Assembly: GCA_964019055.1 (NCBI GenBank)
Contig: OZ025211.1
Span: 1 to 64,000, forward strand
DNA length: 64,000 bases
Source: Anthopleura xanthogrammica
Taxonomy: Eukaryota; Cnidaria; Anthozoa; Actiniaria; Actiniidae
Direction of reading: 5' to 3'
Shown: positions 40,303 to 51,794 of the stretch, piece after piece
Layout of the letters: each line of letters begins with the position of its first letter
Numbering within the stretch: the stretch's first letter is position 1
Translations under genes and position numbers: made by a program
Notes under the pieces: model-generated
What the model was told of the DNA's origin: nothing
The model's database searches: none
Seen by the model: the letters and a program-made list of their open reading frames with translations, nothing else

Positions 40303-41852
40303 TTATTTTATTGCAAGATCGCATATATTAAGCATGACGTTACAAATGAACTGTCGTTTGGCTCCAATGTAATAATAATCTTTATTATCTATATCGCGCA
40401 TTTATCATGTGAATATGATCAAATGCGCCTGACAATAATTAACAAATAAATAAATTACAATAAATATGATAACTTTAGGATATTTATAAATATTTAGAAT
40501 GGAATAATACAGCTATATATAAATATGTGAATTAAATATATTTAGATATATATATAATTACTCAATGTTCATAAGCAATTCTGAATAAAAATGTCTTTAC
40601 TAAAGTCTTAAATCTGTTGTAATTGTTCTCTTCTCTAAGATGGCGAGGCAATGCATTGAAGAGAGACGGGGAGGCTGCAGCGAAGGCCCTATCACCCAGA
40701 GTTTTAAAAGTCTTGGCACTGAATGGCTTCAGAAGAAGTTCGTTATTTCTGCGAAGAGCATAACAGCTAGGACGCTGTACTGATACGAGACAATTGATAT
40801 AGTCTGGAGCAAGACCATGAATAGCTTTAAACGTCAGCACAAGGATCTTAAAATGTACTCTTTCCTTTACTGGTAGCCAGTGTAACGACCGTAAAGCAGG
40901 AGTTAAAATATTGCCGTTTCTAGTCAGAGGTTGCACTAAGTTTCAGTTTGAATTTAAAAAAGTAAGCTTTCGTTTGCAGAAAAACCCGAGAAAACTGACT
41001 TTGAAAGTAGACCTAGGCGGCTTCGAAAATCCGGCGTCTTTTGACTGATTTGGGGTCGGTTGACAACAATTCAAAAAGCGACTCGAATATTCAATTTAAA
41101 ACGATTCTAGGTCCAGTTCTGTAGTGAGGATAGATAGTACTTTCGATGGTAAAAATATAAGAGAAATCTATTCCTGGAACCGAGAGGCAGTGGTCCGTTC
41201 TTAGAGAGACGCCCTCTTAAATATTGAATGTTCTTTGACAGTTGACTTTAGGGCACAATTTGCCATTAAACCAGGCTAAACCTCCTGCGCAAATGAGTCT
41301 GTAGTCGAGATATTTACCAAATGAGAATAAAGCATATAAAAATGACTAAGTATGAGTTTCAGGTCACCCACATGGGTACTAACCCAGCCCAATCGGGCTT
41401 GACTTCTAGTCTTGTTCGAAGCCCAAGATTTTCCAACTAGGCCACGAGTTTAAGGAATTAGCACAACAATAGCCATAAAAACAATGCGCAAGATAGACTA
41501 GATTTTTTTCCACTTAAAATCAATGTACGTAGCAAATAGTGCAAGGGATTAGCTGTAGATATGGCCTGGGGGCCGGCTAGTCTCTCCCCTGATGCCTCGG
41601 CTAGATCATTATGCTGCATAATCCGTACACCGACCCAAGAGCAGAAGGAATTTCTGCATCCTCGAATGTCACTGGGGCATGGCATCGTGGAATTCATTTT
41701 TTGAATCTCTGTCGGCGGACGTGAGTTGAAACCCAATCGTGCCTAGATTTTTTTTTCTTGTTTTGGGTATATGTTTTTTCTCCTATTTTTTTTTTCTTCT
41801 ACTGTTGTTGTTGCTTAGTTGTTTGATTAATTTTTCTTGTAGACGTTCAGCA
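40303..41852 (-). repeat. Satellite unit 27
   Basis: RT remnant 40562-40936. G type. Confidence 0.95.
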
Positions 41853-43403
41853 TTATTTTATTGCAAGATCGCATATATTAAGCATGACGTTACAAATGAA
41901 CTGTCGTTTGGCTCCAATGTAATAATAATCTTTATTATCTATATCGCGCATTTATCATGTGAATATGATCAAATGCGCCTGACAATAATTAACAAATAAA
42001 TAAATTACAATAAATATGATAACTTTAGGATATTTATAAATATTTAGAATGGAATAATACAGCTATATATAAATATGTGAATTAAATATATTTAGATATA
42101 TATATAATTACTCAATGTTCATAAGCAATTCTGAATAAAAATGTCTTTACTAAAGTCTTAAATCTGTTGTAATTGTTCTCTTCTCTAAGATGGCGAGGCA
42201 ATGCATTGAAGAGAGACGGGGAGGCTGCAGCGAAGGCCCTATCACCCAGAGTTTTAAAAGTCTTGGCACTGAATGGCTTCAGAAGAAGTTCGTTATTTCT
42301 GCGAAGAGCATAACAGCTAGGACGCTGTACTGATACGAGACAATTGATATAGTCTGGAGCAAGACCATGAATAGCTTTAAACGTCAGCACAAGGATCTTA
42401 AAATGTACTCTTTCCTTTACTGGTAGCCAGTGTAACGACAGTAAAGCAGGAGTTAAAATATTGCCGTTTCTAGTCAGAGGTTGCACTAAGTTTCAGTTTG
42501 AATTTAAAAAAGTAAGCTTTCGTTTGCAGAAAAACCCGAGAAAACTGACTTTGAAAGTAGACCTAGGCGGCTTCGAAAATCCGGCGTCTTTTGACTGATT
42601 TGGGGTCGGTTGACAACAATTCAAAAAGCGACTCGAATATTCAATTTAAAACGATTCTAGGTCCAGTTCTGTAGTGAGGATAGATAGTACTTTCGATGGT
42701 AAAAATATAAGAGAAATCTATTCCTGGAACCGAGAGGCAGTGGTCCGTTCTTAGAGAGACGCCCTCTTAAATATTGAATGTTCTTTGACAGTTGACTTTA
42801 GGGCACAATTTGCCATTAAACCAGGCTAAACCTCCTGCACAAATGAGTCTGTAGTCGAGATATTTACCAAATGAGAATAAAGCATATAAAAATGACTAAG
42901 TATGAGTTTCAGGTCACCCACATGGGTACTAACCCAGCCCAATCGGGCTTGACTTCTAGTCTTGTTCGAAGCCCAAGATTTTCCAACTAGGCCACGAGTT
43001 TAAGGAATTAGCACAACAATAGCCATAAAAACAATGCGCAAGATAGACTAGATTTTTTTCCACTTAAAATCAATGTACGTAGCAAATAGTGCAAGGGATT
43101 AGCTGTAGATATGGCCTGGGGGCCGGCTAGTCTCTCCCCTGATGCCTCGGCTAGATCATTATGCTGCATAATCCGTACACCGACCCAAGAGCAGAAGGAA
43201 TTTCTGCATCCTCGAATGTCACTGGGGCATGGCATCGTGGAATTCATTTTTTGAATCTCTGTCGGCGGACGTGAGTTGAAACCCAATCGTGCCTAGATTT
43301 TTTTTTCTTGTTTTGGGTATATGTTTTTTCTCCTATTTTTTTTTTTCTTCTACTGTTGTTGTTGCTTAGTTGTTTGATTAATTTTTCTTGTAGACGTTCA
43401 GCA
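41853..43403 (-). repeat. Satellite unit 28
   Basis: RT remnant 42112-42486 with private R16L (A42440). A type. 11-T run, either a third member of that lineage or an independent slip. Confidence 0.95.
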
Positions 43404-44953
43404 TTATTTTATTGCAAGATCGCATATATTAAGCATGACGTTACAAATGAACTGTCGTTTGGCTCCAATGTAATAATAATCTTTATTATCTATATCGCGC
43501 ATTTATCATGTGAATATGATCAAATGCGCCTGACAATAATTAACAAATAAATAAATTACAATAAATATGATAACTTTAGGATATTTATAAATATTTAGAA
43601 TGGAATAATACAGCTATATATAAATATGTGAATTAAATATATTTAGATATATATATAATTACTCAATGTTCATAAGCAATTCTGAATAAAAATGTCTTTA
43701 CTAAAGTCTTAAATCTGTTGTAATTGTTCTCTTCTCTAAGATGGCGAGGCAATGCATTGAAGAGAGACGGGGAGGCTGCAGCGAAGGCCCTATCACCCAG
43801 AGTTTTAAAAGTCTTGGCACTGAATGGCTTCAGAAGAAGTTCGTTATTTCTGCGAAGAGCATAACAGCTAGGACGCTGTACTGATACGAGACAATTGATA
43901 TAGTCTGGAGCAAGACCATGAATAGCTTTAAACGTCAGCACAAGGATCTTAAAATGTACTCTTTCCTTTACTGGTAGCCAGTGTAACGACCGTAAAGCAG
44001 GAGTTAAAATATTGCCGTTTCTAGTCAGAGGTTGCACTAAGTTTCAGTTTGAATTTAAAAAAGTAAGCTTTCGTTTGCAGAAAAATCCGAGAAAACTGAC
44101 TTTGAAAGTAGACCTAGGCGGCTTCGAAAATCCGGCGTCTTTTGACTGATTTGGGGTCGGTTGACAACAATTCAAAAAGCGACTCGAATATTCAATTTAA
44201 AACGATTCTAGGTCCAGTTCTGTAGTGAGGATAGATAGTACTTTCGATGGTAAAAATATAAGAGAAATCTATTCCTGGAACCGAGAGGCAGTGGTCCGTT
44301 CTTAGAGAGACGCCCTCTTAAATATTGAATGTTCTTTGACAGTTGACTTTAGGGCACAATTTGCCATTAAACCAGGCTAAACCTCCTGCGCAAATGAGTC
44401 TGTAGTCGAGATATTTACCAAATGAGAATAAAGCATATAAAAATGACTAAGTATGAGTTTCAGGTCACCCACATGGGTACTAACCCAGCCCAATCGGGCT
44501 TGACTTCTAGTCTTGTTCGAAGCCCAAGATTTTCCAACTAGGCCACGAGTTTAAGGAATTAGCACAACAATAGCCATAAAAACAATGCGCAAGATAGACT
44601 AGATTTTTTTCCACTTAAAATCAATGTACGTAGCAAATAGTGCAAGGGATTAGCTGTAGATATGGCCTGGGGGCCGGCTAGTCTCTCCCCTGATGCCTCG
44701 GCTAGATCATTATGCTGCATAATCCGTACACCGACCCAAGAGCAGAAGGAATTTCTGCATCCTCGAATGTCACTGGGGCATGGCATCGTGGAATTCATTT
44801 TTTGAATCTCTGTCGGCGGACGTGAGTTGAAACCCAATCGTGCCTAGATTTTTTTTTCTTGTTTTGGGTATATGTTTTTTCTCCTATTTTTTTTTTCTTC
44901 TACTGTTGTTGTTGCTTAGTTGTTGGATTAATTTTTCTTGTAGACGTTCAGCA
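43404..44953 (-). repeat. Satellite unit 29
   Basis: RT remnant 43663-44037. G type. T44086 shared with unit 31. G44925 shared with the second unit of the right block. Confidence 0.95.
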
Positions 44954-46503
44954 TTATTTTATTGCAAGATCGCATATATTAAGCATGACGTTACAAATGA
45001 ACTGTCGTTTGGCTCCAATGTAATAATAATCTTTATTATCTATATCGCGCATTTATCATGTGAATATGATCAAATGCGCCTGACAATAATTAACAAATAA
45101 ATAAATTACAATAAATATGATAACTTTAGGATATTTATAAATATTTAGAATGGAATAATACAGCTATATATAAATATGTGAATTAAATATATTTAGATAT
45201 ATATATAATTACTCAATGTTCATAAGCAATTCTGAATAAAAATGTCTTTACTAAAGTCTTAAATCTGTTGTAATTGTTCTCTTCTCTAAGATGGCGAGGC
45301 AATGCATTGAAGAGAGACGGGGAGGCTGCAGCGAAGGCCCTATCACCCAGAGTTTTAAAAGTCTTGGCACTGAATGGCTTCAGAAGAAGTTCGTTATTTC
45401 TGCGAAGAGCATAACAGCTAGGACGCTGTACTGATACGAGACAATTGATATAGTCTGGAGCAAGACCATGAATAGCTTTAAACGTCAGCACAAGGATCTT
45501 AAAATGTACTCTTTCCTTTACTGGTAGCCAGTGTAACGACCGTAAAGCAGGAGTTAAAATATTGCCGTTTCTAGTCAGAGGTTGCACTAAGTTTCAGTTT
45601 GAATTTAAAAAAGTAAGCTTTCGTTTGCAGAAAAACCCGAGAAAACTGACTTTGAAAGTAGACCTAGGCGGCTTCGAAAATCCGGCGTCTTTTGACTGAT
45701 TTGGGGTCGGTTGACAACAATTCAAAAAGCGACTCGAATATTCAATTTAAAACGATTCTAGGTCCAGTTCTGTAGTGAGGATAGATAGTACTTTCGATGG
45801 TAAAAATATAAGAGAAATCTATTCCTGGAACCGAGAGGCAGTGGTCCGTTCTTAGAGAGACGCCCTCTTAAATATTGAATGTTCTTTGACAGTTGACTTT
45901 AGGGCACAATTTGCCATTAAACCAGGCTAAACCTCCTGCACAAATGAGTCTGTAGTCGAGATATTTACCAAATGAGAATAAAGCATATAAAAATGACTAA
46001 GTATGAGTTTCAGGTCACCCACATGGGTACTAACCCAGCCCAATCGGGCTTGACTTCTAGTCTTGTTCGAAGCCCAAGATTTTCCAACTAGGCCACGAGT
46101 TTAAGGAATTAGCACAACAATAGCCATAAAAACAATGCGCAAGATAGACTAGATTTTTTTCCACTTAAAATCAATGTACGTAGCAAATAGTGCAAGGGAT
46201 TAGCTGTAGATATGGCCTGGGGGCCGGCTAGTCTCTCCCCTGATGCCTCGGCTAGATCATTATGCTGCATAATCCGTACACCGACCCAAGAGCAGAAGGA
46301 ATTTCTGCATCCTCGAATGTCACTGGGGCATGGCATCGTGGAATTCATTTTTTGAATCTCTGTCGGCGGACGTGAGTTGAAACCCAATCGTGCCTAGATT
46401 TTTTTTTCTTGTTTTGGGTATATGTTTTTTCTCCTATTTTTTTTTTCTTCTACTGTTGTTGTTGCTTAGTTGTTTGATTAATTTTTCTTGTAGACGTTCA
46501 GCA
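44954..46503 (-). repeat. Satellite unit 30
   Basis: RT remnant 45213-45587. A type. Confidence 0.95.
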
Positions 46504-48053
46504 TTATTTTATTGCAAGATCGCATATATTAAGCATGACGTTACAAATGAACTGTCGTTTGGCTCCAATGTAATAATAATCTTTATTATCTATATCGCGC
46601 ATTTATCATGTGAATATGATCAAATGCGCCTGACAATAATTAACAAATAAATAAATTACAATAAATATGATAACTTTAGGATATTTATAAATATTTAGAA
46701 TGGAATAATACAGCTATATATAAATATGTGAATTAAATATATTTAGATATATATATAATTACTCAATGTTCATAAGCAATTCTGAATAAAAATGTCTTTA
46801 CTAAAGTCTTAAATCTGTTGTAATTGTTCTCTTCTCTAAGATGGCGAGGCAATGCATTGAAGAGAGACGGGGAGGCTGCAGCGAAGGCCTTATCACCCAG
46901 AGTTTTAAAAGTCTTGGCACTGAATTGCTTCAGAAGAAGTTCGTTATTTCTGCGAAGAGCATAACAGCTAGGACGCTGTACTGATACGAGACAATTGATA
47001 TAGTCTGGAGCAAGACCATGAATAGCTTTAAACGTCAGCACAAGGATCTTAAAATGTACTCTTTCCTTTACTGGTAGCCAGTGTAACGACCGTAAAGCAG
47101 GAGTTAAAATATTGCCGTTTCTAGTCAGAGGTTGCACTAAGTTTCAGTTTGAATTTAAAAAAGTAAGCTTTCGTTTGCAGAAAAATCCGAGAAAACTGTC
47201 TTTGAAAGTAGACCTAGGCGGCTTCGAAAATCCGGCGTCTTTTGACTGATTTGGGGTCGGTTGACAACAATTCAAAAAGCGACTCGAATATTCAATTTAA
47301 AACGATTCTAGGTCCAGTTCTGTAGTGAGGATAGATAGTACTTTCGATGGTAAAAATATAAGAGAAATCTATTCCTGGAACCGAGAGGCAGTGGTCCGTT
47401 CTTAGAGAGACGCCCTCTTAAATATTGAATGTTCTTTGACAGTTGACTTTAGGGCACAATTTGCCATTAAACCAGGCTAAACCTCCTGCGCAAATGAGTC
47501 TGTAGTCGAGATATTTACCAAATGAGAATAAAGCATATAAAAATGACTAAGTATGAGTTTCAGGTCACCCACATGGGTACTAACCCAGCCCAATCGGGCT
47601 TGACTTCTAGTCTTGTTCGAAGCCCAAGATTTTCCAACTAGGCCACGAGTTTAAGGAATTAGCACAACAATAGCCATAAAAACAATGCGCAAGATAGACT
47701 AGATTTTTTTCCACTTAAAATCAATGTACGTAGCAAATAGTGCAAGGGATTAGCTGTAGATATGGCCTGGGGGCCGGCTAGTCTCTCCCCTGATGCCTCG
47801 GCTAGATCATTATGCTGCATAATCCGTACACCGACCCAAGAGCAGAAGGAATTTCTGCATCCTCGAATGTCACTGGGGCATGGCATCGTGGAATTCATTT
47901 TTTGAATCTCTGTCGGCGGACGTGAGTTGAAACCCAATCGTGCCTAGATTTTTTTTTCTTGTTTTGGGTATATGTTTTTTCTCCTATTTTTTTTTTCTTC
48001 TACTGTTGTTGTTGCTTAGTTGTTTGATTAATTTTTCTTGTAGACGTTCAGCA
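46504..48053 (-). repeat. Satellite unit 31
   Basis: RT remnant 46763-47137 with P71Q (T46926) and R83K (T46890). G type. T47186 shared with unit 29. Private T47199. The most diverged unit noticed in the left block. Confidence 0.95.
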
Positions 48054-49603
48054 TTATTTTATTGCAAGATCGCATATATTAAGCATGACGTTACAAATGA
48101 ACTGTCGTTTGGCTCCAATGTAATAATAATCTTTATTATCTATATCGCGCATTTATCATGTGAATATGATCAAATGCGCCTGACAATAATTAACAAATAA
48201 ATAAATTACAATAAATATGATAACTTTAGGATATTTATAAATATTTAGAATGGAATAATACAGCTATATATAAATATGTGAATTAAATATATTTAGATAT
48301 ATATATAATTACTCAATGTTCATAAGCAATTCTGAATAAAAATGTCTTTACTAAAGTCTTAAATCTGTTGTAATTGTTCTCTTCTCTAAGATGGCGAGGC
48401 AATGCATTGAAGAGAGACGGGGAGGCTGCAGCGAAGGCCCTATCACCCAGAGTTTTAAAAGTCTTGGCACTGAATGGCTTCAGAAGAAGTTCGTTATTTC
48501 TGCGAAGAGCATAACAGCTAGGACGCTGTACTGATACGAGACAATTGATATAGTCTGGAGCAAGACCATGAATAGCTTTAAACGTCAGCACAAGGATCTT
48601 AAAATGTACTCTTTCCTTTACTGGTATCCAGTGTAACGACCGTAAAGCAGGAGTTAAAATATTGCCGTTTCTAGTCAGAGGTTGCACTAAGTTTCAGTTT
48701 GAATTTAAAAAAGTAAGCTTTCGTTTGCAGAAAAACCCGAGAAAACTGACTTTGAAAGTAGACCTAGGCGGCTTCGAAAATCCGGCGTCTTTTGACTGAT
48801 TTGGGGTCGGTTGACAACAATTCAAAAAGCGACTCGAATATTCAATTTAAAACGATTCTAGGTCCAGTTCTGTAGTGAGGATAGATAGTACTTTCGATGG
48901 TAAAAATATAAGAGAAATCTATTCCTGGAACCGAGAGGCAGTGGTCCGTTCTTAGAGAGACGCCCTCTTAAATATTGAATGTTCTTTGACAGTTGACTTT
49001 AGGGCACAATTTGCCATTAAACCAGGCTAAACCTCCTGCACAAATGAGTCTGTAGTCGAGATATTTACCAAATGAGAATAAAGCATATAAAAATGACTAA
49101 GTATGAGTTTCAGGTCACCCACATGGGTACTAACCCAGCCCAATCGGGCTTGACTTCTAGTCTTGTTCGAAGCCCAAGATTTTCCAACTAGGCCACGAGT
49201 TTAAGGAATTAGCACAACAATAGCCATAAAAACAATGCGCAAGATAGACTAGATTTTTTTCCACTTAAAATCAATGTACGTAGCAAATAGTGCAAGGGAT
49301 TAGCTGTAGATATGGCCTGGGGGCCGGCTAGTCTCTCCCCTGATGCCTCGGCTAGATCATTATGCTGCATAATCCGTACACCGACCCAAGAGCAGAAGGA
49401 ATTTCTGCATCCTCGAATGTCACTGGGGCATGGCATCGTGGAATTCATTTTTTGAATCTCTGTCGGCGGACGTGAGTTGAAACCCAATCGTGCCTAGATT
49501 TTTTTTTCTTGTTTTGGGTATATGTTTTTTCTCCTATTTTTTTTTTCTTCTACTGTTGTTGTTGCTTAGTTGTTTGATTAATTTTTCTTGTAGACGTTCA
49601 GCA
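48054..49603 (-). repeat. Satellite unit 32
   Basis: RT remnant 48313-48687 with L21I (T48627), shared only with unit 33. A type. Confidence 0.95.
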
Positions 49604-51153
49604 TTATTTTATTGCAAGATCGCATATATTAAGCATGACGTTACAAATGAACTGTCGTTTGGCTCCAATGTAATAATAATCTTTATTATCTATATCGCGC
49701 ATTTATCATGTGAATATGATCAAATGCGCCTGACAATAATTAACAAATAAATAAATTACAATAAATATGATAACTTTAGGATATTTATAAATATTTAGAA
49801 TGGAATAATACAGCTATATATAAATATGTGAATTAAATATATTTAGATATATATATAATTACTCAATGTTCATAAGCAATTCTGAATAAAAATGTCTTTA
49901 CTAAAGTCTTAAATCTGTTGTAATTGTTCTCTTCTCTAAGATGGCGAGGCAATGCATTGAAGAGAGACGGGGAGGCTGCAGCGAAGGCCCTATCACCCAG
50001 AGTTTTAAAAGTCTTGGCACTGAATGGCTTCAGAAGAAGTTCGTTATTTCTGCGAAGAGCATAACAGCTAGGACGCTGTACTGATACGAGACAATTGATA
50101 TAGTCTGGAGCAAGACCATGAATAGCTTTAAACGTCAGCACAAGGATCTTAAAATGTACTCTTTCCTTTACTGGTATCCAGTGTAACGACCGTAAAGCAG
50201 GAGTTAAAATATTGCCGTTTCTAGTCAGAGGTTGCACTAAGTTTCAGTTTGAATTTAAAAAAGTAAGCTTTCGTTTGCAGAAAAACCCGAGAAAACTGAC
50301 TTTGAAAGTAGACCTAGGCGGCTTCGAAAATCCGGCGTCTTTTGACTGATTTGGGGTCGGTTGACAACAATTCAAAAAGCGACTCGAATATTCAATTTAA
50401 AACGATTCTAGGTCCAGTTCTGTAGTGAGGATAGATAGTACTTTCGATGGTAAAAATATAAGAGAAATCTATTCCTGGAACCGAGAGGCAGTGGTCCGTT
50501 CTTAGAGAGACGCCCTCTTAAATATTGAATGTTCTTTGACAGTTGACTTTAGGGCACAATTTGCCATTAAACCAGGCTAAACCTCCTGCACAAATGAGTC
50601 TGTAGTCGAGATATTTACCAAATGAGAATAAAGCATATAAAAATGACTAAGTATGAGTTTCAGGTCACCCACATGGGTACTAACCCAGCCCAATCGGGCT
50701 TGACTTCTAGTCTTGTTCGAAGCCCAAGATTTTCCAACTAGGCCACGAGTTTAAGGAATTAGCACAACAATAGCCATAAAAACAATGCGCAAGATAGACT
50801 AGATTTTTTTCCACTTAAAATCAATGTACGTAGCAAATAGTGCAAGGGATTAGCTGTAGATATGGCCTGGGGGCCGGCTAGTCTCTCCCCTGATGCCTCG
50901 GCTAGATCATTATGCTGCATAATCCGTACACCGACCCAAGAGCAGAAGGAATTTCTGCATCCTCGAATGTCACTGGGGCATGGCATCGTGGAATTCATTT
51001 TTTGAATCTCTGTCGGCGGACGTGAGTTGAAACCCAATCGTGCCTAGATTTTTTTTTCTTGTTTTGGGTATATGTTTTTTCTCCTATTTTTTTTTTCTTC
51101 TACTGTTGTTGTTGCTTAGTTGTTTGATTAATTTTTCTTATAGACGTTCAGCA
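49604..51153 (-). repeat. Satellite unit 33
   Basis: RT remnant 49863-50237 with L21I (T50177). A type. Private A51140. Confidence 0.95.
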
Positions 51154-51548
51154 TTATTTTATTGCAAGATCGCATATATTAAGCATGACGTTACAAATGA
51201 ACTGTCGTTTGGCTCCAATGTAATAATAATCTTTATTATCTATATCGCGCATTTATCATGTGAATATGATCAAATGCGCCTGACAATAATTAACAAATAA
51301 ATAAATTACAATAAATATGATAACTTTAGGATATTTATAAATATTTAGAATGGAATAATACAGCTATATATAAATATGTGAATTAAATATATTTAGATAT
51401 ATATATAATTACTCAATGTTCATAAGCAATTCTGAATAAAAATGTCTTTACTAAAGTCTTAAATCTGTTGTAATTGTTCTCTTCTCTAAGATGGCGAGGC
51501 AATGCATTGAAGAGAGACGGGGAGGCTGCAGCGAAGGCCCTATCACCC
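51154..51548 (-). repeat. Satellite unit 34, truncated by the BEL/Pao insertion
   Basis: Only the first 395 bases are present. The RT remnant is cut at 51413-51548, losing its N-terminal part. The unit sequence stops after TATCACCC, and the next base is the first base of the LTR. Confidence 0.95.
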
Positions 51549-51757
51549 TGTTGGAAACAGTAATTAATTAGGTCATATTGTGTGACGGAAAGGGTGTGAC
51601 AGTGAGAGTATAAGTATCCATGTATATAGAGTGATGAGATTATGTTACACTTGAGGCCCAGAGAACATGTATCTGTACTGTGATTAAAGCGCGAATAAAG
51701 AGAAGAGGAATAACCGGGAGACGTCTTACTTAATCATCGTTCGACGTTTTCGACACA
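51549..51757 (+). repeat. 5' LTR of the BEL/Pao element (209 bp)
   Basis: Begins TGTTGGAAAC exactly where satellite sequence stops and ends CGACACA, one base before the primer binding site. This gives the TG...CA ends typical of LTRs. TATA-like words occur at 51609-51614 and 51623-51628, and an AATAAA polyadenylation signal at 51694-51699, consistent with U3-R-U5 order. The end is inferred from the primer site, because no second LTR is available for comparison. Confidence 0.82.
51694..51699 (+). promoter_or_regulatory. AATAAA polyadenylation signal in the LTR
   Basis: Exact hexamer, 58 bases before the LTR end, where an R-region poly(A) signal would be expected. In the 5' LTR it would normally be bypassed. 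Confidence 0.5.
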
Positions 51758-51758
51758 G

Positions 51759-51775
51759 TGGCGACCACGAAGGGA
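51759..51775 (+). other. Primer binding site, tRNA-Arg type
   Basis: TGGCGACCACGAAGGGA is complementary to a tRNA 3' end reading TCCCTTCGTGGTCGCCA. That matches the T-arm/acceptor end of the metazoan tRNA-Arg family whose acceptor begins GACCACG or GACCGCG, as I recall it. It starts one base after the LTR, the standard position for minus-strand DNA priming. It fixes the LTR boundary and the transcription direction of the element. Confidence 0.8.
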
Positions 51776-51794
51776 CAAGAATACCGGATTTAAC

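Larger units (their letters stand above)
1..51548 (-). repeat. Left block of 1,550-bp LINE-derived macrosatellite (33.3 units)
   Basis: Head-to-tail tandem array seen directly: the sequence beginning at 1 recurs at 1551, 3101, 4651 and so on to 51154. The period is 1,550 bp. Units 7, 13 and 28 are 1,551 bp because a T run has 11 rather than 10 Ts. Only a handful of substitutions separate any two units, so the array was recently amplified or is actively homogenised. The LINE remnant lies 259 to 633 bases after each unit start, on the minus strand. The array ends at 51548, where a BEL/Pao element interrupts unit 34. No host gene is visible. The length and uniformity suggest a heterochromatic satellite, but chromosomal location cannot be read from sequence. 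The true copy number may differ, because such arrays are easily collapsed in assembly. Confidence 0.97.

Noticed and set aside
1..51548. CRISPR-like array or tandem rDNA
   Set aside because: The units are 1,550 bp without short repeat/spacer alternation, the DNA is eukaryotic, and only a 45-base piece resembles rRNA. No complete 5S, 5.8S, 18S or 28S gene is present.
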